From Chimonanthus salicifolius (taxonomy: Eukaryota; Streptophyta; Magnoliopsida; Laurales; Calycanthaceae): a stretch of 64,000 nt of DNA. Position 1 is the first letter of the stretch. Each line of letters starts with the position of its first letter. Positions 11,881 to 22,946 of this stretch are shown piece by piece. The DNA lies in contig CM023535.1 in NCBI GenBank assembly GCA_013350335.1, positions 22,971,746 to 23,035,745 on the forward strand, read 5' to 3'. Under the pieces are notes generated by a model. That model was not told where the DNA came from and did no database searches. It saw only the letters and a program-made list of their open reading frames with translations. The translations under genes were made by a program, and so were the position numbers.

Positions 11881-12845
11881 ATTCCAAGCATAACATTTGA
11901 CTTTGTAATAGTATCTTTTTAAGTTCTTTCACTGAGACAACTGTATAAATCAGACATCCAAAAACTTCCATAGGCCAGGCCCTCCCTCCATCTTATAATT
12001 GTTTTGCATTGAAGAATGGTCATTGTCATTGACTCCTTCTTCAAGTCACTATCTATGGGCTATAATATTTTGGCTTTGGAGAGTTTTAAGTGGATAGCAT
12101 TTCTCATTTAGTCAAATTCAATCACACTAAACATGGACAATAAATTTAGTAGCATAAGTTAAAAAATAGAAAATATTATTATTGTGATGTAATGATGTTG
12201 GAGAAGAATAACAAAATTAATGTGTGAATGCTACATGTGTGGAGCATATTTTCCCATGTCATTGACATTGCATTTAATTAGTATTGATTTGTTTTTGTTA
12301 GGTGGGATGCAAATGACATGACTGAAAGTTATCGTGTGAGTTATGAAAAGTTTAATATGACTTTGCTACAACGATATAGACATGAGAATTAGATGAGAGG
12401 TTATCTCATGTTAATTAGTTTATAATGAAGTTGTGCGAACTTTCAATCACAAATTCTTGAGTTTAAAAGGTAGAACTGGATATCTTTTTATTATTATTAT
12501 TGTTTTGAGATTTGAGATTGGAAGTTCATATCAATTTTAGTAAATCGGTTTATAGTAAATAATTTTTGATACAGGTGCATACATAAGAATAAGGACATTA
12601 ATTTATTTAGAATTTGCAAAAATTTTGATGGATAAAAACAAATGATTTTAGCAAATCATTTGGTTAAAAAAAAAATTTAATGGTCTAAATCTATATGTTA
12701 TGGGTATAGTCTCATTTTTTTATCAATTATTTGAGCTTAGAAATATCGATCTAAGAGGCCCATGTAACAAATGGACAGATGTGATTCTCTAGACAAAGCC
12801 AAACTAGCCGTTTGAAAAGTCTACGGTGACTTTTTCAATACCAAG
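11881..12845. other. Gene-free stretch left of the MULE
   Basis: Nothing recognisable beyond AT-rich sequence. No convincing 9-bp target duplication of the adjacent MULE was found here. Confidence 0.35.
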
Positions 12846-13061
12846 CACTTACACACCTGGATTTCCTGCCTCTACACACCTGAATCCAGATTTCCGTGGC
12901 AAATTACCATTTTACCCCCGCGTTTCCAATCATTCGAATGAATGCCCAGTTCATTTTGGCATTCATTTGAATGAATGGGCTGAACAGTAACACGGAATAC
13001 TGTTCAGCCTATTTATTCGAATGAACATTCCATCGTATACAACTAATTCATTCGAATGAAT
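12846..13061 (+). repeat. MULE left terminal inverted repeat
   Basis: Reverse-complement match to 21444-21662 over about 216 bp with few differences. The inner part holds palindromic ATTCATTCGAATGAAT-type motifs (near 12931, 12960, 13016, 13047). Confidence 0.9.
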
Positions 13062-13399
13062 CAACAGAGTATATTTATACTGAAATGAATACATTTCCAC
13101 TCTTATCTTCACTTCATTGATTTCACCATTCTTGGAAATCGCCATTATCTCTAAGATCACCAGACCACTGCATAACATTTAAAAAAAATCACATTAGAAC
13201 ATATGGAAGAGTTATATGTCAATTGATCAATACATATCTATATCAATTAAGGAAAGAACTTACTTGGGATATGACAGAGTTATATGTCGATTCGTCACCA
13301 AAGTTATAAGATCCACTATCTTGTGAAAAAAACATTTTGAGTTGTTAGTCTTTATTACCTTATTATAACTGTAGAAAAGATATGAATATGCACTTACTT

Positions 13400-13653
13400 G
13401 GTCAAGTTGAGAGAAACTCGATGTTTGTGATTCATGGAAATCATGTTGATTTGGAGCAGCATTTAAATCTACACTCGAAGATACAGATGCAGAAGGAGTA
13501 ATTCTATTCGGACATGTTCTAGAATTATGACCAGTATTTTTGCAAACTGTGCATCTTCTTCCATTCAGTTGATTCTCTACAATCTCAAATGCAGAAGGAT
13601 CTCGACGTGTAGATGTTTGGCCCTGTGATGAATTCCTTGAACCTAGATGACGT
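13400..13653 (-). pseudogene. MULE transposase C-terminal part with CCHC knuckle
   Basis: On the minus strand this encodes a zinc knuckle CTVCKNTGHNSRTCPN (CX2CX4HX4C, about 13510-13560), preceded by a Ser/Arg-rich linker. It is the 3' end of the transposase gene whose upstream part resumes at 18777: across the insertion, once one GACGT target copy is discounted, the two halves are in the same frame (tail SRGR on one side, HLGSRNSS on the other). Such CCHC knuckles are usual at the C-terminus of MULE transposases. The 3' limit is not certain. Confidence 0.75.
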
Positions 13654-16600
13654 TGTAATGACCCGACTCCATTTTTCAGAGTTTTAGGGTCGTAGTAGCA
13701 ATGGGATGAGTGTGGGCCCCGTGGTGGGTCTTGGTTTGCCCGATACTAAGTTCGGAGACTCAGAGGGCAATTTGGTAAGTTTGAATTATTGAAATTTTTG
13801 TCATAATGAAAAGTTTGAAAATCACACGTTTTCCCCCCGACGTTTGTCATTTGACTTCTTTGAGCTTTTTAAAATATTTTAGAAATTGAAGATTTTTATT
13901 AAAAAAAAAAAAAAGTTTTCCAAAACCCTAAACCTATCGCTTTATAACCTTCTTTTCGACAGCACTGTAGCTATAGTTGCTGCTGCTTCTCTCTCTCTCC
14001 TATTCCTCTCTTCCTCTTCCCCTCTCTCCTCTCTTCTCTTCCTAACCCTAACCCTAAGCTCTCTCTTTCCCCTCCCTCAAGCCGTCGCCGCCGCCTCCAT
14101 CGCTCTCTCTCCCTCTCTCCTTCTCTCGGCCACTCCCCTTTCCCATTTCTACCGATGCTCTTCCCTCCTCCTCCTGCTCCCATCTTGTTCGGGCGGCTTC
14201 ACTGTCGGGTCCTATCCTTCCAGCCGTTGTCGGAGTTCTGATTCGCTGCCCCTGCTTTCAGCCGAATCTGGTAATCTCTTCCCTCCCCTTCTTCTCCTTC
14301 CTTTCTCTCATTTTCCCCTATTTTCCTTCTTCCCTTCTTTTCCTTCTTTTTCCTCTCATTTCCTTCTTTTTCCTGGTTTCTTAATGAGTCCCGAGCCAAC
14401 CCAGTCAAGTCACTGAGTTGACTCGGGTGGGTTCGGTTCTGGGCTTGGCAGCCCAGGCCCAGCCCGACTCGCAGATCTGGCCCAATTCGCCAAATCTGGT
14501 CCTGCCCAGCTAGGCCCAAACCCAACTCAGCCAGTTCGGCCCGACCCGTTTTCAGGCCCGGCCCGTTTTGGCCCAGTTTCAGGCTCGACCCAATTTCAAA
14601 CCCAGTCTCCAGTTGTGAGCTCAGTTTCGAGCCCGGCCCAATTTTGGACCCAGTTTTCAATTTTGGGCCCATTTCAGTCCGGTTTGGACCCGACTCGTTT
14701 TCGGGCCCGTTTGTAGTCCAAGCTTAGTTTGACCCGTTTTGCCTAGTTACTTATCCTTGTGTTCTCGTTTCAACAGACTGTGCCCCTTCAACCCCCGGAC
14801 TCGTTTTATCGCATTTGATTTCAAAGACATACACAGGTGAGGGAACTTATCACCGCTTTTAGCATGCATCTATGCATATTACTACCATATCAGATATACG
14901 GGTACGGAATGCAGTGAATGGGGGTCCCCGGTATTATGAGCCACTCGGCAAGGGAACTGTTGATACTATTATGTGGCGGGTCTCCATCCGGATGTATTCG
15001 TATCCGATGCCCGCAGAGGCATATATGAATTGATTATTTAAGGTCATAATTGATTGATTGTGTGGTGACATGATTGGAGTTTATTTTGGTTGATAATATG
15101 CTAAGATGCCAGCATGTGAATATGTAATATGTAATGGTATTTGTCTGATTATGGTGCGATGCATTCTGTTGATACTATACCATATGATCATGTGATAGTT
15201 AGTTTGCACTGCTAGACGTTATAACATGCTTGGATGTTAACATGTCAACCAGTGATAAATAGTGATGCATATACCTGATTATTATGTGACGAATTATGTT
15301 AATAGCATGTGTAAGTGTAGAGTTAATTGTGCATACATATAACTGACGTATGTGGGATGTCGGTGGGTATGGGTACTAGACAACATTAGGATCTAGAGAC
15401 TCCCCCTAGCTTGTTGGGTAGTTAGGGTGGGGATGTTATGTGGGACCGCGCAGTGGACGCGTGGTTGGGATTCGGACTCCCTTGTGATTGGAAATGGGAA
15501 GTCGTAACCCATTGCATAGATCAAATGGTTGATCCGTCTTGTATTTCCCGAACGTACCTATGAGAGAGGCGTGATTTGATTTAGAAAACAAGGTGCATGT
15601 GAGTCCCAGATAAGGACTAGTTGGAAGTAATTATGTTAACCCTAGATAGGCCATCAGGCTAAATGTTGGTTCACCCAAGGTAACCTTAGAACCCCCTTGC
15701 GGTTCCGATACCCGAATGTGTGACGGGTGAGGTGATCCCTAGATAACCGAGTATGCTGAGGAGGTGTTCGCCTAGGTGGAGGGAAAGAGCGGTGAGGGAT
15801 AGCTCCCGCTGGCATAGTTTGTGATCCCTAGATGACCGAGTAGGTTGAGGAGGTGCTCGCCTAGGTCGAGGGACGGAGCGGTGAGGGACAGCTCCCGCTG
15901 GCATAGTTTGTGATCTCTAGATGACCGAGTAGGCTGAGGAGGTGCTCGCCTAGGTCGAGTGACGATACGGTGAGGGACAGCTCCCGCTGGTATGGTTTGT
16001 GATTCCTCGGATGACCGAGTAGGCTGAGGAGATGCTCGCCCGCTCATTAGTCGAGGGATGGTGCGATGAGATATTCCAAGCTAGGATACCTGTAGGGTGA
16101 GGACAGGTTGCGATGTGATGAGATATTCCAGGCTATGGCACCTGCAGGGTGGGTATAGTCTGAGGTATAATATTCCAGGCTAGGAAACTTGTATGGTGGG
16201 GACAGCCTGTGGTGCGATGTAGTAGTGTATTACCCGCGGTTATGATATTGGGGTTCATGGTTGAGACTTGTGTTGTGGGTGTTCACTCACCAGGAATTTA
16301 TGGGCGCCTAACGAGTGAGTTCGGCTGGCTCACTTGATTGAAGACCTATAAAATTCTGTGAGAGGTGGATACACCAGTCGTGTGGAGACTAGCATATGGG
16401 GTCAAATGTTATAGGTTTGACTATCGAGACTCTGGTGCTTGGTTGATGACACCATAGATGAGTCTGGTTAGCAGTTCGTTGAAGACTGGTGAGGTGTGTT
16501 GAGCACTGAAAATTACCATTTTACCCTTTTAATTTTGGATTAGTTAGCCTTTGATTTGTGAATATTAGATGTGTTTAATAGAGTTTTCAAGTTTTGCAGT

Positions 16601-18771
16601 GTATTTGTGAGAATATAAGAAAAATGAATTAAGTGGAGAAAAGTAGGCCATAGTCCTATTTTTGGAAAGTTTATAATTTTTACCACCTAATTTGATTTGG
16701 AATTATTGTAAATTATTATAATTCAGATCCAGATATGAGAGTTTGAATTATAATAATATTTTTTAGACTCTGTTAAATTGTAAAGGTGGCAGAAATTTAT
16801 AAACACACAAATGGACCCACTGTTCGAATCTGAAGCCTGAAGACAGTCTGCAATTGGAAGCCAATGAACCAAAGTCTACCAGTATTCGGGGCCAGATAAA
16901 AGTCCAAGTATGGGATCCAAGTCCAAAAGATCAAGTGGGACTAGTGAATTTCGTTTGAAGGATGGTGCCTTATTTGCAAAATTCGGCTATGGTTTGAAAA
17001 AGACAGTGGATTTGAATAAAAGACAGGAATAATGATAAAAAAGTTTGAATCGAAGGAGAGATAAGGAGGAACATAGATAAGAAGATGAAGGAGTTAACCG
17101 ATCTCAACAGAAAGAAATTTTGAATTTGAATCGGTCTCTTATCTTGGCTGAATTTGAAGGGTCCCTTATCTCATCTCTTCTGACTCCTATAAATTGATGG
17201 TTGTGGGTTCATTGAAAGTTGAACCGGGCAAGACATCGAAGGGACTGAAGCTAGACGACCAAAAGACAGAAGAGAAAAATAAATAATTTCTTGTAAGTTA
17301 TTTTATTTATTTTTATGTAAAGTCCAAAAGAATTGTATTTCAGTTCCGAATTTTTGAATAAAATTCATGGCGGTTTGTTTAGATGTATGCTATTCCCAAT
17401 TATTAAATATTTAATAATGATTATTTTTTTTTATTTTAATTCTTTTTAAGAACTTTATGAAATAAATTAATTTGAGGATTTTTTAAGAAAAAGTGGAATC
17501 CCTTTTAGGATCAGTGGGACTTGTCGTCTCTCCAGTCTAAGGTTTTTATCAAGAACGGTTGTTTTAGATTTGGGAAAACATAAGTTTAAAACCCGCTCAA
17601 GCCTAAGGCTTGATTTGAAAAATTCCGATTTAATGGAAGCCATAATTATTCTAATTAGAATTTTATTAAATAAGAAACTTGAATTATATTTAATAATTCC
17701 AGAATATTTCATAGTCTAGGCCATGTTTTTGTTTTTAAATCGGATAACATGCCACTTCGATATTTGACCCTATTCCATTGTAAATTATGTAAACAATTTA
17801 TTTATTCTTGATTTATTTTTCTTTTTCTCAAAAATTCATCAAAACAATTTATTGTTCTAAATTAAGATGATAACTATAAGTTTTAGAAAACTATTTCCTT
17901 AAATCACATTTTTAATAGTGTCATTTTCTATTTCATACATATATTTTGTCGGTTTCTCTTGGGTACGACCTCGCACTCATACTCTATACTATAAACTGGT
18001 TCGTACGTTTGCGAGTAAATTAAAATTCACATCAAGGTGGTTACCCCCGTGTGGTAATCAGTTTGGGACTCTAGTGAGTCCGACTCTTGGGTTGGTCGTG
18101 GTATGTGTGTGTGTTGTCATGAGAGGGTTATAGGTCTAGTTGAGGACTAGAGACCCTGATCTGACTAAGGATCAGTCTGCGTACCCGTGGATGGGTGGAC
18201 TGTTGCGGTTGGGCACATAAGGGAGTTGCATTGGGTTGGTTAGAGAATTTCTTAGAGGCCCGGCTGACGTGGGCCCATGTGCTAGGGGTAGGGCACACGT
18301 TTGTATGGTCAAACATGTAGACATCCTAGATATTGATGTGTCCACATGATTATGTGCAGTGTATGCTTGATGACTTATGATACATGTGTTACCCTCACTG
18401 GGCATGTAGAGCTCACCCCTTGCCTCACAGGTACTTCATAGAGGGAGAGTTGGCGGGACCCTTAGTTGGACGTTGGGCGTAGAGTTGCAGTTTTGTAATT
18501 TGTAAGGGTCCCATCTTGTAATTGAAGACTTTCTGATGTATTTGAATTATGTGTACATTTCATTAAGTTGGATGAATGTAATAATGAGATGATGTTATAA
18601 TTTGTAATCAATGATTGATGCTTACGGTTTTTTGTTTACTGGTGGATTGCTAGGGTTAGTGTGGGTTGCGAGAGCGGTGTCTCTCATAAAAAAAAATATC
18701 CTAAATTGTATTGGATTGTTTTTTGGAGTTTGAATCAGTTTTAACGTGCCCGAGCGGGATGAGTCGTTACA
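13654..18771 (+). mobile_element. 5.1-kb LTR-like element (solo LTR or LARD-like) in the MULE
   Basis: The ends are tgtaatgacccgactcc (13654) and gggatgagtcgttaca (to 18771), i.e. TG...CA with imperfectly inverted termini typical of plant Ty3-type LTRs. They are flanked by a perfect 5-bp target duplication GACGT (13649-13653 and 18772-18776). I see no gag, protease, RT or integrase reading in any frame, no tRNA primer site and no internal pair of repeats. The simplest reading is one very long solo LTR; a LARD-type non-coding element is the alternative. 13890-14400 looks like a promoter/leader: 'ctttataacc' followed by a long CT-rich tract. A truncated relative lies at 1391-3126. Confidence 0.8.
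15730..16080 (+). repeat. 88-89 bp tandem repeat in the LTR-like element
   Basis: 'tttgtgat' recurs at 15818, 15907 and 15995, with a degenerate first unit near 15730. Units share gaccgagtaggctgagga, gtgctcgcc and gagggacagctcccgct. Homologous to the 95-bp array at 2192-2571. Confidence 0.85.
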
Positions 18772-18776
18772 GACGT

Positions 18777-20620
18777 CCTCTAGAATATTGCATAATAGGG
18801 TGATTGACTGGCTTATCATGGATGGCAAGATTTTAAAGATGATTTAGGAGCATCTCTTGATCATACGAAGACAAATGTCCATATTTGTTCTTAATACCTT
18901 TAAAGTGTACATCTAATACATCCCTAGGACTCTTCCTTTCAATCCTCAAGTCGTCCAATGAGATCAAGTCTCCATTGTGGGTGTATATCATCTAAATGTA
19001 ATTTGTCCATCCATTGCATTTTGTACACACACAGTAAGCCCATTGAATCTGTAAACTCTTCCGTACAAATGGGTGAAAATGACCTGTTTAAAAGCATAGT
19101 ATATTGGTTGTAAACCTCACTCATTGCTAAATGAGAAACTTTACCGTTCAATTCATCAAAGAAAGGAATAGACATATCACATGCAAACCGAATCTTCTCA
19201 TCCTCAAGTTGAATCTTGAACTCTTCAAATTGATTTTCAATGACATGGGCTATCTTTCTTCGGACAACATCTAGGTCACCAGTAGATGTAGCTATATAAC
19301 TTTTCAGAACAGAATGTGCACCCTCAACCCTTGAAGTAGCTCGATTTTTAAAATGTAAACACCAGTCGATGCATGCCTTAACAAATTGTTTTTTATGTGG
19401 GATCTATGTTCTTATAGTTTACTGCCTGCAAATTATCTCTGAAATTTTGTTTGAATGCCTCAAACGTTGTATTGAATGCTTCTTCGATTGGGGACTCAAT
19501 CAGGTCATTCCATTCGGTAAAAAATGCATTCCAGTCTTCGATTTTCTTAAACAAAGGTTTACAACGAGCAACAATATTCTTGTTGATGTGCCAAGAACAC
19601 AAAATATGTACAGCATTAGGGAACTCCAAATCAATAACATTCTTTAACGCCAATTCCCTATCGGTCAAAAGAATTTGTCGATCATGCTGCACTCTGAAGA
19701 CCTTTTTAAACATCTGTAATGTCCATACATAATCTTCAAATTTTGCATTTCTTAGAAATGCAAAGTATGAGCAGAAATTCTTATTGAAACTTGTCACACC
19801 AAAGATATAAAGCAATGGCATATGATATCTGTTGATTTTGTACGTGCAATCCATCAGAAACACATTATGGTAGCTCTCGGTGAGAAAAATTGATTTCAGA
19901 TGTGTGAAAAAGAGATGGGACAGATGACCATCACTGTCATAATCAAGAAAGTATTGATAACCACCTTTTTGAAGATCTTCTATCAAAGTTTCAATTGTAG
20001 TTCGACCCATTAGTTACTCTTTCCGAAGCGAAGAGCAAAAGTTTGTACGTGCAATCCATCAGAAACACATTATGGTAGCTCTCGGTAAGAAAAATTGATT
20101 TCAGATGTGTGAAAAAGAGATGGGACAGATGAGCATCACTGTCATAGTCAAGAAAGTATTGATAACCACATTTTTTAAGATCTTCTATCAAAGTTTCAAT
20201 TGTAGTTCGACCCATTAGTTATTCTTTCCGAAGCGAAGAGCAAAAGTTGTACAAATCAGCCGCTGATATTCCAATATCTAGATTTTGATTTCTAAGGGTC
20301 GTCAAAATTTGCCGTGGTAGTATATTGCTACTCCTCATTTCAATGATCATTCTTTTCTTAGAATCTGAAAAACATCTTGTACTTAGATGACTTAATAATA
20401 CATCCGATATATCATGATTGTGCTCCAAATTCTTTATGGTCAACTTCCATGACTCATCAACAATCTGTTTTCCTTTAACTTCAAAAGGACAATTACATTG
20501 GCGAGAGTATGCTTTCCACTTTCTGTCATCATCATCCAAGCTAACCGTGCTGCGGTATTTACCTCCTCTATCGCAGCAAGGACTAATTTATTTTTCTTAT
20601 TACATGACCTCTTTATGATA
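18777..20620 (-). pseudogene. MULE transposase (FAR1-like DNA-binding and transposase domains), broken
   Basis: Reading the minus strand, 20539-20219 encodes a FAR1-type DNA-binding segment (CNCPFEVKGKQIVDESWKL...HNHD), the usual N-terminal module of this class. 20010-19393 encodes the MULE transposase core: FLMDCTYKINRYHMPLL with the first catalytic Asp, LLTDRELAL with the second, and the family motif ILCSWHINKNI. 19175-18939 encodes a SWIM-like region (EEFTDSMGLLCVYKMQW) in which the expected His is Tyr. A 205-bp tandem duplication (19837-20246) shifts the frame between the first two modules, an in-frame stop follows near 18830, and a 5.1-kb insertion separates the C-terminal knuckle at 13400-13653. 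It cannot make an active enzyme. Confidence 0.85.
19837..20246 (-). repeat. 205-bp tandem duplication inside the transposase gene
   Basis: 19837-20041 is repeated at 20042-20246 with about half a dozen base differences. 205 is not a multiple of three, so the second copy shifts the frame and duplicates the start of the catalytic domain. Confidence 0.92.
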
Positions 20621-21443
20621 CATACAAATCCTTATTCAAGAACTATATTCTTAACATAATTTATAAGGTCCACATAACTTTCAAAACATCCCTCAACAAA
20701 CTCCATGCCACTTGAGGATTTAAACCTACCTTTAAAACACTAATAATAATGATTCATAGAAAAAAATGAGATAGGAGTTACCTTCGATTCGATATAAGAG
20801 ATCCAAACATTAGCTTGAGAGAGATAACTTACACCCGAGATAAGAGATTGAGAGAGTGTGTTGAAAATAGGGTTTGAAAATGGGTTTGAGAGATTTAAGG
20901 GTTTGGGATTTAAAAGGGGTTCAATGTTTTGGAATTAAAAAGGGAGTTGAAAATGGGGTTTTAGGGATAAGTTTTTGAAAAAGGTGGTTCAAAATAGGGT
21001 ATAAGAGGGGTTTGGGATTGAAATGGGGTTCAAGGGTTTAGGATTGAAAAGAGAGTTGAAAAGGGGGTTGAGAATGAGGTTGTAGGGAGAAGTCTTTGCA
21101 AAAGGGGTTTAAGGGTGAAAAGAGGGTGTTGAAAATGGGGTTTAAGGTTTAAGGGAGAAGGGATTGAGAAAGGGGTTCAAGGGAGAAGGGAGAAGGGAGA
21201 GGGAGAGAGAAACGACGGTTTAGGGTTTTGAATAGAATGAAACGAGTGGAATTTCGTAGATCGATCAAATGCGTGTTTATATATATATATTCGAATGAAC
21301 ATATATGTCATTCATTCAAATGAATGGGTTGATTCATTCGAATGAATGACATAAACTAGAGGGACTGTCATTCGAATGTTTCTCTCTCATACATTCATTC
21401 GAATGAATCAGCTGATTCGTTCGAATGAATGCACGTTTGAAGG
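20620..21443. other. MULE upstream region, purine-rich on the plus strand
   Basis: 20860-21230 consists of degenerate repeats of ggggtt, tttgag and agggag motifs, so the presumed transposase leader on the minus strand is pyrimidine-rich. 21280-21440 adds several ATTCGAATGAAT palindromes before the inverted repeat proper. No separate gene. Confidence 0.5.
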
Positions 21444-21662
21444 CATTCATTCGAATGAATCAGTTGTATACGATGGAATGTTCATTCGAATAAATTGGCT
21501 GAACAGTATTCCGTGTTACTGTTTAGCCCATTCATTCGAATGAATGCCAAAATGAATTGGGCATTCATTCGAATGATTGGAAACGCGGGGGTAAAATGGT
21601 AATTTGCCACGAAAATTCGGATTCGGGTGTGTAGAGACAGGAAATCTGGGTGTGTGTAAGTG
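21444..21662 (-). repeat. MULE right terminal inverted repeat
   Basis: Partner of 12846-13061. The outer end reads ...gtgtgtgtaagtg on the plus strand. It contains tattccgtgttactg and 'gtaaaatggtaatttgcc', the inverse of the left end. Confidence 0.9.
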
Positions 21663-22094
21663 TGTCTTTAGTTCATATAGTTTGATGTAATATAAAGAGA
21701 ATGATATCAATATAAAGTTTATGAAATTTCGTTTCCATCTAATTATTTTATGTTTTAAATTTGAACTTTTAAAATCAATAATTTATACTTATTGAAATTA
21801 AAAAATTAACATTATATACTTTAAATTATCAATGTAAGTACCTAATCAGTTGCACCTAATTATGTACAGCTTATCATTTGTTTCATAAAAAAGGTCGCTC
21901 AGTTCAATTGTTAAGTCATTATCGCCTAGCCAAATGACTGTACCGGCTGAGTTGATCAAGCATCTCAGCGAAGTCTATTTTTCAAATTTATTTAAAGAAT
22001 AAAATTTGATGAATTGATAGGGTTGGATCCAGGCCAATATGATCGATCTTTGGTGTTAATCAGTATGGATGTAAATTTCACTTTCAAAATTAGA

Positions 22095-22222
22095 TTTTGA
22101 TAGGAACACTCACGGGTGATATCTACTGCTCTTAGTGTACACCAAGTTAGATCATAGGAACTCGAACTTTACACCTCTCGCTTTCTGAGGCAGGAGGCTA
22201 ACTAGTTGAGTTACACCTACTC
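22095..22222 (-). mobile_element. SINE remnant (minus)
   Basis: Read on the minus strand, 'ggtgtaactcaactag' (A-box side), gcctcagaaagcgagagg and gttcgagttcctatga (B-box side) align with the SINE at 7282-7450. No clear poly(A) tail remains. Confidence 0.6.
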
Positions 22223-22564
22223 TTGAGTTTTTTTTATCAATTTGCCATACTTTTCTTTCACCTAAAAGATAAAAATGGAAAAAAAAAAAAATTGTCCCTT
22301 TTAAGAGAAAATAGTAGTATATCTAAGATTTTTTTTTTTATATTTTAAACCGTTTGTCTCAATTTTTTTTATGTGATCAAGATAGTGTTCTTTTTAAGAG
22401 AAAATAATAGTATATTTAAGATTCTTTTATACTTTTAAAGAGTATGTCTCAATTTATTTATTTTTATGACGAAGATATCTAAATCTTTTAGAGCACCTAA
22501 ATAATTCTCAGGACATTACAAGTCTCCCTACCTACATACTGAGTAAATCTATAGAGAAGGATCA

Positions 22565-22645
22565 TTTAAAATAGAACGAGAATCGAATTCAAGACTCCCA
22601 CTTCTTGAGATAAATTAAGGTCATCACTCCAATACTTTCGACTTA
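22565..22645 (-). mobile_element. SINE fragment (minus)
   Basis: The minus strand reads ttatctcaagaagtgggag then gaattcgattctcg, matching the A-to-B box interval of the same SINE family. Fragmentary. Confidence 0.4.
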
Positions 22646-22861
22646 AATTTGTCTCAATTTATATCAGCCATATTTCGCTAACATATATTTATAACCCGTT
22701 ACAGAGATGACATCTGATAGTTTCTATTCCTAACACATTTCAAAATCAAGTAAAAAAATATTTAGGAAATATGACTAGCCAAACAAATTTTTTTTTTGTA
22801 TTTTTCTGGAACTCGGCCTATAATTCCACACACCCAAACAACACAGACTTTGAAGATAAAA

Positions 22862-22862
22862 A

Positions 22863-22944
<82 letters not shown>
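22862..22944. repeat. (TA)n microsatellite
   Basis: About 80 bases of nearly pure alternating TA. The apparent Tyr-Ile-rich open frames across it are artefacts of the repeat. Confidence 0.95.

Positions 22945-22946
<2 letters not shown>

Larger units (their letters stand above)
12846..21662 (-). mobile_element. Mutator-like element (MULE) with a nested LTR-like element
   Basis: Long inverted ends (12846-13061 and 21444-21662) bracket a minus-strand transposase gene with FAR1-type DNA-binding, MULE transposase and CCHC regions. Without the 5.1-kb insertion at 13654-18771 the element is about 3.7 kb, normal for an autonomous plant MULE. The ends begin cacttacacac and contain tttcctgcctctacacacc-like sequence and aaattaccattttaccc. 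An obvious 9-bp target duplication is not visible (flanks aataccaag and tgtctttag), so the exact outer base is uncertain or one flank has changed. The transposase is broken, so the element is now defective. Confidence 0.85.

Noticed and set aside
13886..14416. 176-codon Ser/Leu-rich open frame (+)
   Set aside because: It is read from a CT-rich leader-like tract of the LTR-like element; composition alone explains its length and no domain is visible.
14199..14672. 157-codon minus-strand frame rich in Gly/Leu
   Set aside because: It comes from repeated gcccagcccga-type sequence in the same element; no protein similarity.
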